Source: Thecaphora thlaspeos (taxonomy: Eukaryota; Basidiomycota; Ustilaginomycetes; Urocystidales; Glomosporiaceae). Taken from it: DNA of 64,000 nucleotides. Below are positions 30,354-43,125 of the stretch, piece after piece (position 1 is the stretch's first letter; every line of letters begins with the position of its first letter). A program made the position numbers and the translations under genes. The DNA lies in NCBI GenBank assembly GCA_900291925.1, contig UWYS01000009.1:744001-808000 (forward strand). Direction: 5' to 3'. Under the pieces are notes generated by a model. That model saw only the letters and a list, made by a program, of their open reading frames with translations, did no database searches and had not been told where the DNA came from.

Positions 30354-33300
30354 CTAATCTATGCCCCTTGTTTCTCTCTCACCCTCTTGTGCCTCCCCCC
30401 CCTGACTGGTCGTCAACGAGTTGGTGTTCGTACATGCCATCTCGATCTGAGGGAGCGTGTAACGTACCTGTTCTGGTCCCGTAGCTTCCTCTGGCCCTTT
30501 ATCGTCTCGAATGCCTGTTGATCGATTCACACAGGTCGGACGTCAGCTCTGAATAACGAGAAAGGCGGACGGACGGAAGGAAGGAAAAGGAAATCGCAGA
30601 AAGGGACGTACGGATGAAGCGAGGGAAACGTAGGGAGACACCGCGCGGATCAATGAGTCCTTTAGCGGCTGTATAGACCGGACTGCAGATCGCGATGCGG
30701 GAACCGAGAGACGTTGAAGCTTGATGTGAGCAAGGCAAGCGGGTGACGGGGGGAGGAGAGAAGGTTGTCTAACCTACGATAGCGAGAGATCGGCTGTGAG
30801 GACCTCCCATACGACCTTGGCTTCAAAGTAGACCTGCGTGCGCAGCGCGAGACCGGGAAGATGTATGAGCCGTCAGTCCTGGTCTCGATTCAGTATGGCG
30901 CGGGGGAAGCGACAGGCCAACACTCACATCCGGCTTGGCCTCTCCGACGTCATAGTAGCCCTTCTTGGAGACAATCTCGAGCTCCTTGAGCGTCTTGTAG
31001 TGCGCTTCAAGGTCGGCCTCGGTGAATCCGGTGCCGATCTTGCAGATCGACTGGTAAGACTCCGAATCGGCGTCGTCTGTAGAGCGGAGAGAGGGAGGGC
31101 GCAGGTGGGTGGTGAGGTCGACTGAGGGATGAGAACAAACAGCGAAGAGGCGGGACGAAGCGAAGAGAGAGAGTGAGGGAAAGGGAGGGGAGAGAGAATC
31201 TTACAACATGCCAGCAGGAACTGTCATAAGGCGAAGCGAGCATGCGAGCGAATCGTGGTCAGTAACAGAGGAAGAAGCACTCGAGGTCCGTTGCCGGCAG
31301 GTGCCAAGAGCAACTCACAGCGCCGTAGACGTTGGTCCTTTTACCCTTGCCGTGGTACCCGCCAATGACGACCAGGTCCAGGCTGTCGCCCGTCCCGGAG
31401 AGGTAGTCCTTCTTGAGCTTAAGCCAGTTCATGCTTCTCCTGCTCGGCTCGTACGTCGAGTCCGGGCCGTCGAGCATCTTGACCATCAGACCCTCGCACC
31501 CCTCCTTGACGCTGTTCTCGAGGAACGTCGAGATCTCCTCGACCGAGCTGCAGTCCTCGCTCTTGGCAAAGTCGAACTCGTCGTCGACCGGCTTGAAGTG
31601 CTCTCGTAGCAGCTTGCGGCGTTCGTTGAGCGAGAGGTTGAGAAGCGGCTCGCCGTTGAGGTAGAGCAGGTCGAAGCCAAACAGTTTGACCTTGACTTTG
31701 ATGTCCTCGGCCTTGACATCCTTGCGCTTCCGTCGGCTCAGCTCCTGGAAGGGCAGAAGGCGCGCCGGCTCCGTCTTGCCCGACTGCGGGTTGGTGTCCT
31801 CCTTCTTCCAGGCGGCCGCCTCGGCGTCGAGAACAAAAGACTTGACGCTGGGCTGTAGACAGCGTGGGATCTGTTCGACCAGGTCCGGATACTTGACGCT
31901 CATGTTCTCCGAGTTGCGGCTGAATACGGCCAGCTTCCCGTCCGGCAGGTAGTGGACCTGGGCGCGCTCGCCGTCGTACTTGTACTCGCAGGTGAACGGC
32001 TTGCCTTCGAAGCGGTCGAGGACCTCGGTGATGGCCTTGGTCGGCTTGGCCAGCATCGGCTTGAGCGGGACACCCGGGGTCAGCTTGCACACCTCGCGCA
32101 GGCCCTCGGTGCCGTTGGCGAGCAGGGCGGGCACGACGATGTCGTACGACGGCAGCTCGCTGTAGACGGCCTTGACCAGCTCGGTGCCCTCCTCGAGCTT
32201 CTCGGCCAGCGCCTCCTGCGACATCTTTTCGGCCGCCTTGCCAAGCTTGCTGATGACGATTGCGCGCGCCAACGAAACGAGCACCGACCGCTCGGCCAGG
32301 CCGATGCGCAGCTTGCCCTCGAGGCTGCGGATCAGGAATTTGGGCTCCTCGCCCTGGCACGACGCGAGCAGCTTCTTAATGATGCCGATCTTGCGGTCCT
32401 GGCTCTTGTTGCCCGAGACGGCGGCGATCTCCTTAAGCTGCTTGAAGACGGCGGGGACCTTGAGCAACAACGTCTGGAACATCGTCGGCTGCTTCTTGCG
32501 CGAGCTGAGCGCGACCAAGCCCAGGTCGCCCTGCGCTTCGAGCTCCTTTTTGATGCGCGGCACTTCTCGGCCCGTGCTCTGGGCGATGGCTTTAATGAGC
32601 AGCGACTCGCCGATGCCCAGCTCGAGGCCTTCGTAGTCGGGACAGAGCTGGCGAGGCAAAGGTCGAGGGCACGATGTCGGTCAAGGCGAAAGGAGGTATG
32701 CGGAGAAAGATGGGTCAGTCGGCAGCTTTTCTCAGATACGGCCGCTCGGTCCATGTCGAGCGGGCCGCCCGAAACTCACCCTGTTGATGCACAGGTAGGT
32801 GACCTGCAACAGGTTGTCTGGGCTCCTCTTGATGACGCGGATCAGAAACTGGGTGAGGATCTCGGTGATCTCGACTCGTTTCGTCGTCGCCTGAATCTCG
32901 CCAAAGGCAGCGGCGAGCGCGGCGTAGGGGACGCTGCGATGGCAATGTGTAGATGTCGTGGTCGTTTGACAGGGCGAGCGAATGGAGGCGTCAGCAAGGC
33001 GGCGCTCTGAGGCGGTCTCGGACAGAGCAACCAGGTCGGATACTCACGGCTCTCCCTCCTTCCACGTCACCTTGCCCTCCTTGACCTGCGAGGCCTTCTG
33101 GAAAATGGCGGCTCTGCGTGCCAGTGGGTCAACCGACGAGCAGAAGCGATATCTTCGCGGTCAACGGTCGTCCCATGCGGCACTAAGAGCGCTCGTCGTA
33201 CTCCGCCTATGAGGAGGACGTCACTTACAGCTTCTTGGCGCTCTTGCTCTCCTCCTCGATCTCCTCGTCCTCGTCCTCGTCATCTTCCGGCTCTCCAACC

Positions 33301-34211
33301 TCGGTCCCACTCTCGTCTCTAGTATCGTCGTCCGGACTCTCTTCCCTTGCAGCGGCCTTGCCCGCGTTCTTTCCGTTTGAGCTGGAGTTTGTGGCGAAAG
33401 TCTTTGGCCTGTCGAAGAGCGAGGCCGCCTTCTTGGTTTTTTTGGCTTCTTCCTCCAGCGAGCGAGGCAGACTCTGTTTGACCGCTTCTGCAGGATAGAA
33501 GGGCGGCAGAAGTCGAGAAGTAAGGGCCGCTCCGTCAGCATCGAAACGTGGTAGAGGGAGCTGCGAGCGGGCGGTGGCGAACACGTACCTTGCTTCACGG
33601 CCGGCTCTGGCTTGGTCGTCACCGAGAGTTCCGGCTCTGACTCGTCGTCCGATTCGACGACGATGCGACGCTTCTTGCGAGTGGACTGCCCGGCGGCTAG
33701 CGCTGCATGTGTTTCAGGACGGCGAGTGGCTGATGTCGCTCAGCTAGAATCACCTGAAAGGGAGACTGCACGGCAGCGCCTCGACGGCTTGCTCACCTTT
33801 CTCCTCTCGCTTGTTTGTCGATAGCATCTCGGTCTCTGCTCTTTCGGTCTTGACCTTGCCCTCCTGCGGCACTAACGGTACAGACTGGCCGTTAGTCTCG
33901 GCCTTGGACGTGCTCGCGCTGGCCTGAGCAGAGGTGCCAAGCTGCTCGAGATCAGAGCATTGTGCGGTCTCGGTAGGCTTTGGCTGCTTCCTTTTGAAGG
34001 CGGACTTGAGCTGCTGCTGTTGGGGCGGTGACTTGTTGGCTCCTGGTGGCCTCTCGAAGAACTTGCTGCAGTTATATGGCCGCAGTTCAGGGGGTGAAGA
34101 GGAGGCCAAGAGCGAGGTCGAGAGCAGGGCTCGAGTGAGCTTGCGAGTTCATGTCTCGACGGAGACCCACCAGATGACTACTCACCCTAGCGTCTGCTGC
34201 GGGCCCGTCAT
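30354..34211 (-). CDS. CDC9: ATP-dependent DNA ligase I (Cdc9)
   Basis: Replicative ligase that seals Okazaki fragments and repair nicks. Twelve minus-strand exons close in frame to 889 residues: 34211-34186, 34065-33797, 33702-33589, 33487-33229, 33113-33048, 32933-32780, 32647-31319, 31220-31205, 31076-30928, 30833-30778, 30682-30612, 30514-30354. Residues 5-12 (QQTLGKFF) form a perfect PCNA-interacting box, created by the first splice. The DNA-binding domain includes YEGLELGIGESLLIKAIAQS. The adenylation motif is EYKYDGER with Lys at about 519. Further motifs are DAEAAAW, LFGFDLLYLNG, EGLMVKM and WLKLKKDYL. The OB part covers VYGAFLLACYDADSES, WEVLTADLSLSPVYTAA and GVSLRFPRFIRIRDDKG. One exon is just 16 nt. 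The last exon runs about 35 residues past the usual GPEQ-x-MY end. Confidence 0.95.
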
Positions 34212-35055
34212 CTCGATGATGGAATTGTTCGAGGTATGTGATAGAGTGTTGTCAGCACCAGCCGGGGTGTAGAGCGGGGTCAGGGCAGGGCCTGTAGTGT
34301 GCCTGGAGACAGACAAAGGGGTCGAAGAGATGCTGCTGTAGCCGATTGGTCGCTGTCGGCGGCGTCGAGGGTAGCGATAAGCGCGGTGCGGAGGGCGATG
34401 GTACGGGAAGGTGCAGCAGGGCGGCTGCGGCAGGGCGTGATAGGAGGATGAAGGAGGCCGAGGAGACCGAGGAGACCAAGGCTCACTCACGGGGCCCTTC
34501 CGCGGCAAGGGGCCGAGTGGAGAGGTTTGTCTGCCTGCGAATTACCTCGGCCTGGCGGGCACAACGCGTCTCGCGTAGAGCGCCGTCCTCGGCGACACGC
34601 CGACGCGCTCTGCTAGAGGCGAGTGCCGAGTGCCAACCACTGTCAAGACTCAATGCTGCTGACCGTGCTGCTGCAGCAGAACCCCTCGCAGTTGGCTTGC
34701 CTATGAGTCATCAGCCTCGTCCATGGCCATGCACGCTGGATGGTCACTTTCGGACGGCCCGAACCTGACCGTAGACGCAGACTCTGGCCACGGTCCTCCT
34801 CTCGCCCTGCGCTGCCTAAGGGCATCTACCCTGCTTCTTTGGGTTTGTGGACCATGATGATGATGATGATCCCGATAAAGGAAAGGCGGTCATCCCTGAC
34901 CTACAGTAGGAGGTCGAGCTGCTGCTGCGCAGATCTGGTCGCGTTCCCTGAGGAAAGCGGGAGGCCGGGAAGCCAGCTCGCCATAATCAGGACAGTCCCG
35001 GCGGGATGCGACGCCTGGTCCCCGGAGCGACGCCGCCCGCGCGCCGCAAGGCAGC

Positions 35056-35058
<3 letters not shown>

Positions 35059-35089
<31 letters not shown>
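35059..35089. repeat. (GA)n microsatellite
   Basis: About fifteen GA units in the CDC9-KIN1 spacer. Confidence 0.9.
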
Positions 35090-35091
<2 letters not shown>

Positions 35092-35603
35092 AACCCAGCG
35101 GAGAGCTTTCCTCGGCGCCGTGTCGGGTGGTGGCCGCTGCCTGGCACTTTCGCGCCTTCCCAAGGGCTGACAAACAAGCTCCATCGGAACACAACCGACG
35201 GCGAGGGTCAGACGCTGTGAGATAGGATATTACATATGATGATGACTGACTCGCATCGACCATGCCTCACCGCGCCTGTCGTCGCCGCTGCGGTGCGCAA
35301 GAGCCGGCGAGACTATCTGACTTCCGCTCGGGCGGGCCCGTCGGATATCTCCATGTTTCTCCCTGCTGATGAGCTTGCGCTACATTTCAAACTACTCTTC
35401 TGTGTAGAACAGCCGTCCCGCCACCGGTCGCTCGTGGCCAGCAGGCCGGGAAGATGGCAGCGAGCAAGCTGCGCGGCGCAACGCAACGCAGAGTCAAAGG
35501 CAGTCGAAGGCGGGGCAACTGGACAGGCGGCATGGCCCGGCAGCGTGCGGGTCAGCCGGCAACCCGCCACCGCCAGGGAAAGAGGAGAAAGCGTTCGGGG
35601 GGG

Positions 35604-35624
35604 AAAAAAAAAAAGAAAAAAAAA
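35604..35624. repeat. A-rich homopolymer run
   Basis: A run of A interrupted by a single G, directly after a run of G. It is not next to a recognisable retroelement. Confidence 0.8.
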
Positions 35625-35872
35625 CCGCTGACCCTCTGCCGGGCCAGGCTGCCTCTTCGCTGCGCTGCCCTGCGCTGCCCTGCGCCCGTGGCCAACCCCC
35701 GCGCGTCGGGTGCGGCCCCGACACTGGTCACGCCCTGGACTTGGCTGGCCCTCTAGCGGTCGCCCGCGCTGTCCGTGCCCAGCCGACCGAGCAATGGAAC
35801 GAGCGTGGGTGCGTGTCTGTGTGGATGCGTGGTTAGTGGGCTGGATCCGTCGCACCTGCCACGGAAGCGCGA

Positions 35873-35922
35873 GCAGGCAAGCAGGCAAGCAGGCAAGCAG
35901 GCAAGCAGGCAAGCAGGCGAGC
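35873..35922. repeat. (GCAGGCAA)n octanucleotide repeat
   Basis: About six units of GCAGGCAA in the KIN1 upstream region. Confidence 0.85.
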
Positions 35923-37008
35923 AAGGGCCAGGAGGAGTGTCGATGCCCGGCGCCGGCCAACTCGTTGTGGGCCACATCTCTCTCGCCCTGCTTTCCATCC
36001 CATCACACCTCCGTCGATATCACCTATCGACCCGCCCACCTACTCGCCCGTCTCCCCACCCACACCCCCTTTGCACCTTCCCTCCATCCTCTTTCGCCTC
36101 TCGTCGACGACTTCTGCACCGGCCCTGAATATAGGCCTACGTACACCCAGCGACGCCCTCCCGCCTCACTGCTGCGACTTCGACTAGCCTTTTATCCGCC
36201 TCACTTCAATCCGTCTCCTCGCCCCCTCGCCCCCTCGCCATCCCGCTCTCTTTCTCTTCCTCTGCACTTTGGCTTTTCTCTTGCTGTGGTCAAAGCGCTC
36301 TGTCAACGTGAAAAGCGACGCGCGTCCTCATCGACTTCGCGACGATCACCACTGCCTTTCCCCCCCCGCCCCCGCTCACACTTTCCATCGCATCGTCTGG
36401 AACCGCGGCATCTTCCTCTGTCCACTCTGTTCCGCTGCAAGCTGCCATTGCCGACGTCGCTCTTGTCTTCCTGGCCTAGGAATCGCTGCCCCTTTTATCG
36501 ACCCAATCGCCTTTTCGTGGAACTCGTTGCATTCGCTCTCCCCCCTTCGCGCTGCTACTCGTCGCAACGTCATTTTGCCGCCAAGCATTCCAACCTGGGC
36601 ACGGCGACCTTCGTCCTTCGAAAGGCTCTCTGAACCGACAGCCGCCCTTACTGCGCATCGGCCAATCCACAACACATCGAAAGTTAGCTTTGCGTCTCTG
36701 ACCGCAGGCCAGCCGCCTTCTTCCTGCAGCACGCGTGCAGTTTAGCGGAGACTAGCGCCGGTCTCTGGCCGCTCTGGAGACTCAGCACGAGCACAGAGAA
36801 GCTCCCGTAGCCGCGAGTATAAGGAGTTGCACTTGCGTTCCCATCGCTTGCGTTTGCTTCGGGATCGATCGAGATCCGCACGTCGGCCATACTTGCTCTC
36901 CCTCGGGCGACCGTTCAGCGACGCTTCGAATTCGAAAAGACGAGGCAACAGCCAAAACTTGGACCTCCCCAACGCACGCGGCTCGCCGAAGCACTCTATT
37001 TCGAGGCG

Positions 37009-40000
37009 ATGAGCTCCGACCGCACCAGCCTGCCCAACTCCGAGACGGGCTTTGCTACGCCAGGTTTGCAGCCATACGACTCCGCATCGCAGCAGCATCT
37101 GTTGCAGCAGGAGCAAAAGAAACATCAGCAGCAGCAGCAGCAACGATTACAACCGGCCGCCGTCGGCGAGTCCCAGCCTCCGATAGCCGCGGGCATGCTC
37201 CACACACGGCAGGCCAGCGGACCCGGCTCAACCGATGCGATGGAGGTCTACGACCGCTGCCAAGGCGGTCTGAGCGGAGAAGTGGCAGCAGCAGCAGACC
37301 GGAACGTTGTCCCCCTGACCAACGGTCTCATGACCTCGGGGTCGCCCGCAGATCCGTTTCGCGAGCACGGTCTGGTCAGCGTTCCGAAGGATTCGCAGCT
37401 GAGCACAGCCGCTACGGCGACGACAGCGGGCATGCAGCAGCCAGACCCCGCGCAAGAAGGCATGGGTCGCAACGGGTTCCGGGCTGCTAGCCCCTCGGGC
37501 GCTGCATCCGACGTTTTTAGCAGCGGATCCTCGGCCGCTCTGACGCTGACGCCGACGCTGGGCACTATCGACATCGCTGCGACAATTACGCCGGCGTCTG
37601 CCCAGCGGGGGTCGCAGCCCGCAGCTCTACCATCGTCGTCATTCTCGGCCTCGAAAGGGCAGTACGGGTTGGTGCAGACGGGCGGAAACGGCGGCCGACC
37701 CGAGCTCGACGCTCGGCGGCTGTTGGACATGTCGAAGCCCTTGCCCACTCTACCGGCCGCCGCTGCAACCGAGCAGCTCGATCTTTCGACGCTTAGCAAT
37801 TCGGGCTCATCGCTGCCGGACCACAGCATTGTGCATGGCAGCCTGATCGACGTCCGAGGCGCCGGCGTCCACGCTACTCCGCTCTCGATACCGCCTCAGC
37901 ACATACCACGGCCGCTCGACCCCGCCGCCGGGGTGAAAGGGCAGAGTCCCCGCGCACCTGCTTCGCCCACCGTCGCGCGGACCCCGTCGCGTCGACGTTG
38001 CATCGACGCGACGCGCCTCGATGCCCTCTCCATGCCGGACAGGACCTTCGAGAGCCCATTTTCGCCCGCCGACGACGAGCCCGCCCGGACGCTCGCGGAC
38101 AGCAACCGCAATAGCATTGACGACATCCGCCGAAACCATGCTGCCCGCACTGCGCGGAACGAGGCACCTCTGCACGCCGCAGCTGCCGCTGGCTCGGCCG
38201 CAATGATGGCGTCCCCGGCGACGCCCACACCCGTCACGACGACGTCGCACGCCCATTATGTGTCCGAAGTCTCGCCGACCTTAGGGGCGTCAAGCGCCGC
38301 CGCTGGCGGCAGCGGCGGTGGAGTGGCCCTCGGTCACAGCAGCCGGCATCGCCGCGGCGTCGGCTCGGAGCCTCCGAGACCTGCCAGCGTGCTTGAGACG
38401 CGAGCCGCACGCCAAGAGGCCGCCGCGCGCCATGCTGGGTTGCGCGAGGAGGACGGCAGCAGCGACACGATGGGCAACGGTGATGCGACGGCTGGCTCGT
38501 CATCACAAGACACGGCTAGCCACACACACCCGCAGCAGCGGCTGCGCTCGGTCCGCGAGCGCGAAAGTGAGCGCGAACAAGACCGGGACCGGGAGCGCGA
38601 GACCAAGGAGCGAGAGCGCGAGCGGGAAAAGGAACAGCGCGAGCGTGACAAGGACAGGGAGCGCCGCAGCCGGCGGATGTTGGGCGACTACGCGATGGGC
38701 AAAACGCTCGGCGCCGGCAGCATGGGCCGCGTGAAGCTCGGCGTCAAGATGGGCAATGGCGAAAAGGTGGCCATCAAAATCATTCCGCGCCACACGTCGA
38801 TGGCGGCGCTCCAGCAGCCGTGCGCCACGACCGACGAGACTGGCAAGCCGCAGCTGCCGTTGCCGCCGCCGACACAGTCGTACATTGCTAAAGCGGCGGC
38901 CAAGGACCAGTCGAAGGAGGTGCGGACGATGCGCGAGGGCTCGCTCCAGCTGCTGCTCCACCACCCATACGTATGTGGGATGCGCGAGATGATGATCCAC
39001 GCCAACCATTACTACATGGTCTTCGAGTACGTCAACGGCGGACAGATGCTTGACTACATCATAAGCCACGGCCGCCTCCGTGAACGAAGCGCGCGCAAGT
39101 TTGCTCGCCAGATAGGGAGCGCGCTCGAGTACTGCCACCGCAACAGCATCGTCCATCGAGGTAAGATGAAATAGTCGGCCCAAAATGACCTCCGCGTCGG
39201 ACTACGCCGGCCATGGTCCTTCCGCGAGATGAACCTAGGGCAGACCTGGCTCGACGACGAAGACCGAGACCGACTGACAATTTCTTCAACACACTCTCCC
39301 TCTTCTCTCTCTTCCCCCTCACCCCCTCACCCCGTCGGCCCGCCGTAGACCTGAAGATTGAAAACATTCTGATCTCCAAGAGCGGCAACATTAAGATCAT
39401 AGACTTTGGCCTCAGCAACCTGTTTTCGCCTTATTCGCACCTCTCGACCTTCTGCGGCTCGCTCTACTTTGCGGCACCGGAGCTGCTCAACGCAAAGGTC
39501 TACACGGGGCCCGAGGTCGACGTGTGGAGCTTTGGCATCGTCCTTTACGTCCTTGTCTGCGGCAAGGTGCCATTTGACGATCAGAGCATGCCCGCCCTGC
39601 ACGCCAAGATCAAGCGCGGCCAGGTGGAGTACCCGGCGTGGCTGAGCGGCGAATGCAAGCACATCCTTTCGCGCATGCTCGTCACCAATCCGGCAAGCCG
39701 GGCGACGCTCTCCGAGATTATGTCGCACCCCTGGATGACGAAGGGCTACGATGGCGCACCGGACCCGCACCTGCCCGACCGCACCCCGCTGCGCGCCGGT
39801 CACCTCGACCCCGAGGTGATCAAAGGCATGACGGGTTTTGAGTTCGGCATGCCCGAGGCCATCGAGGCCAGGCTCAACGACGTCCTGGCCAGCGAAACCT
39901 ACCTCACAGCGCTCCACGCGTGGGAAGTCAAGCACTTGCCGCCAGGCGTCATCAGCGCCGGGCTCGGTGCGTCCAACGGTGGGACCGCCAGCACCAGTGT

Positions 40001-42560
40001 CTCTTCGATCGAGTCGCCTAGTTTCAATCGCGCCATCAGCCGCGGCAGTACCAACACCGACACGGCCAAGTCCAAGGCCGGGTCGCGCCGCTTCTCTGGA
40101 ATCGACTTTTACCGCAAGAAGCTGTCCAGCAACCCGCTGGCGGCTGCCTTTGGCGGCGGCAGCAAGGATGACTCCTCGATCGGCACGGACAGCGGCACCA
40201 GCAACGGTACCAACGGCGCCATCAGCAATGGCTGGGGTTCGAGCGGCAAGGAGACGATCGACCCGACCAAGGGATTCCATCCGCTCATCTCGATTTACTT
40301 CCTTGTGCACGAAAAGATGGAGCGCGAGCGGCTCTACGGTCACTCATTCTTTGCATCGTCGAACCTCTCGCTCACCAACAGCTCGGCCGCCGCTGCCGCT
40401 GCTTCGTCCTCTCTGCAGGGCGCCAGCCGGCCGCCCTCGGCCATGCCCACGTCTGCCGACATTCCACAAGAGGCTCTCCGGATGCCCGAGGCCCCACATG
40501 TTTCGAATCGCGCCTACGACCCGTCGCGCCAGGAGGCCGCCTTTGCCTCGCCCGCGCCGTCGCGCCCCGTAGCCGCGTCGGTCCCACCCTCGCCAACGCC
40601 CGTGTTCGACTCGCGCGAAAAGTCGCGGCCGATGGCCAACATGGTGGGACCCCCGCGCGCCCGCGCCAACGCCGAGGAAATCGAGGCATCGCTGCGCGAC
40701 AAAGGGCTGCCCGCGCCGGCAATGACCGTCCGTGCCCCAGGCCTCGGCGGCGTCAACGGCAACAACAACAACGGCGACGACATGGCCATGCCGGGGACCC
40801 GCGCTTCGATGATGGGGCCGGAGCCTACCGGCGGCGCCGTAGCGCACAACCACAAGCGAAGCATCAGCCTGACGGCGCGGCGGCCATCGAGCGCGGTCGG
40901 CACCATGTCCAGGCCGCAGCCCCTCGCGCCCCATGGCGCCGCGCCGGACCACCATCAGGCCGGCCCGCACTACAACCAAAACGGCGATGCGGCAATGCGA
41001 GCCTCTAGCGCAGCCGGCCCTGCTACGGGCCCCCGCAAGAGCATCCAGGTCGTCCAACCCCTGCCCAAGGGAGCAGGCGAATCACCATCGGCGCCGGCGC
41101 AGGCTGGGGGAGGCTACGGGGCAAGTTTAGCACGTCGCTTCGGGTCCTTTATGAGCCGATCCCCCTCGACGCCGCTCGACGCCGATGCCAAGGAGCGCAG
41201 GCGGAACGCCAGGATGAGCACTGGCGGCATCGGCACCCCCATCCGGCGCGGAAGCATCCAGGTCGGCCTCTCGGGCGTCGACGAGAGCGAAGCGCCATCG
41301 CCGTCGGCGAGAGGGGCTCGCAGCCAGCACGAGCAGGCCGAGTCGAACGCCTCGACCGGCCACCCCGACGACGATCCTGTCGCCGCCGCCGCCGCCGCTG
41401 ACGGAGTAGGGGTCACGGTGCGGCGGTCGGGCACGCTGGGCGACATGCCGTCGTCGCGTGTCAACGGCAACGCCGGTGACCGCAAGGAAGGCGCGATCGG
41501 ACCGGCCTCGGTCGGACGCGCCGCGGGCCTCTCTGTCTCTCCCAACGGCACCGGCGCCGGCGGGATCGGATCGCCGAGCCGAAGGTCGAGCACCGGCATC
41601 AACCCTTCGCTTAGCGCTCCGCTGGGAATGCTTTCGCAACATCAGGAGGCGGCCGCCGGCGGCTGGGTCGGCGTCACCAGCACGGCGCAGGCCGAGATCC
41701 TCTTGTCGACGTCTAAGCACGGCGGCGCGCTTGCGTCGACCAAGGAGCATGGCTCGAAGCCGGTCTTCCTCAAGGGCCTGTTCAGCGTCCAGACGACGAG
41801 CACCAAGCCGCGCGCCGTTATCCACGCGTCGCTGGTCAAGGTGCTCGACCTGATCGGCGTCCAGTACCGCGAGATCAAGGGCGGTTACGAGTGCGTGCAC
41901 CTGCCCAGTCTCGACTTTTCGGGCGCCGATTCGCTCGGCAAGGGCAATGTCCGCATTCCTCTCGTCGAAGACGGCGCGGGCGGCGCCTCCGACCCAGTCG
42001 AGAATATCGCCGACCACGACGCGACGCGGCAGCCCAAGCGGAAGCAGAGTCGGATCTCGTTTGCCTCGAGCCGTAAGGACAAGGAGCGGGCGCGGCGCGA
42101 AGGATCGATGGCCGAGAGCGTTTCGTCGACCAGCGGCATCGCCGGCGCCGGCAACCACGCTGCCACGGTCAGCCGGAGCCGCGCCAGCTCGATAACGGCG
42201 ACGACGGTCGACGGCGACGGCTCGATGGTCACACCGCGTCCCGCCACGCCGTCGAAGCCATCGCGCTTCGCTCGCCAGCGCACCGACTCGCTCGGCGCTG
42301 CGACGGTAGAGTCGATGGATCGACTCAGCTCGAGCCACACAGCGTCGCCCGTGGTCCAGACGTCGCAGGTGCCGCCTGGCCTACCGGCCAAGACGATGAA
42401 TTCTGCGGCGGCGACGGAGCTGGCTGTGCGATTCGAGATCTTTGTCGTCAAGGTTCCGCTGCTGCTGGGCGTCAACGGGCTGCAATTCCGCCGCGTGGCG
42501 GGCAACCCGTGGCAGTATCAGATGCTGGCGAAGCGGATTCTCCAGGAGCTCAAGCTTTGA
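37009..42560 (+). CDS. KIN1: Kin1/PAR-1 (MARK) family Ser/Thr kinase
   Basis: Polarity and exocytosis kinase of the Kin1/Kin2/PAR-1 group. Exons 37009-39160 and 39349-42560 join in frame (IVHR then DLKIENIL) to 1,787 residues. The first 550 residues are low-complexity (Gln runs, then an Arg/Glu repeat 38550-38670). The kinase domain covers about 556-854: glycine loop [17 protein letters not shown] lysine, HRDLKIEN catalytic loop split by the intron, DFGLSN, activation segment [14 protein letters not shown], and [16 protein letters not shown]. The insert after the VAIK strand is typical for fungal Kin1. A long Ser-rich region follows, then the C-terminal KA1 domain (about 1530-1787: [20 protein letters not shown] and, at the end, [18 protein letters not shown]), which binds acidic membranes. 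The intron has a GTAAGA donor. Confidence is high; the exact first ATG is less sure because the leader is long. Confidence 0.93.
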
Positions 42561-43125
42561 TCGGCGGCGAAGCCCCTCGCGCGCGACCCGCCTCCCGCTG
42601 CTGCTTGCCGGCGACCTCGTGCGCGCGGTCGAGAGCGGTCGGGCCAGTAGTCGTGCGTCTCTGATGCTGTCCCTCTTGCACATGCAAGCAGACTTGTTCT
42701 GCGGAAGATGCAAGCCGGGGCGGCTGCCAGTTTTGGCATCATTAACCTATCTACCTACAGCGGGCTGCTCGCCTTTGCCTTTGCACGTGCAGTTTGCACC
42801 GCGTAGCCGCGCACCCCTCTGTAAAGAGCCTTTTCACACTTCTAGTCGCACTGCAACCCGGCGGTTCGTACCAACTTGTTCCACACTTGCACGCACGCAC
42901 GCCACGCCCCCACTCACGCACGCATGGGAGGGAAGAAGGGCGACCATCGATGATGCTGCAAGAACGACGGCGCGACTTTACGTCGGCGGCTTCTGACGTC
43001 TCGGTCGGGGTACTGTACGGCGCTCGCGCAAAGGCCGACGCCATCCGACCGTGGCGCACGGGACAGTCGTAAGTCTGTTTGTGTGATCTCCTTTGCTGCT
43101 GCTGCTGCTGCTGTGCCACAAGGTA
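42561..43125. other. Convergent spacer between KIN1 and the racemase-family gene
   Basis: Two 3' ends should lie here. A (CTG)n run at about 43092-43113 sits just beyond the stop codon of the minus-strand gene. No gene is visible. Confidence 0.5.

Larger units (their letters stand above)
34212..37008. other. Long divergent upstream region of CDC9 and KIN1
   Basis: About 2.8 kb with no gene I can support. The CDC9 frame stays open upstream to about 34508 but contains no ATG. Simple repeats lie at 35059-35089, 35604-35624 and 35873-35922. From about 36000 to 37000 the plus strand is rich in C and T, as expected for the promoter and long leader of the kinase gene. Confidence 0.45.

Noticed and set aside
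34212..34508. In-frame basic extension upstream of CDC9 that could be a mitochondrial presequence
   Set aside because: The open frame contains no ATG between 34211 and its start near 34508, so it would need a non-AUG start or another exon; not supportable from sequence alone.
42561..43125. Plus-strand frame overlapping the end of KIN1 (42442-42996)
   Set aside because: Shadow of the kinase C-terminus running into the spacer, with no family features.
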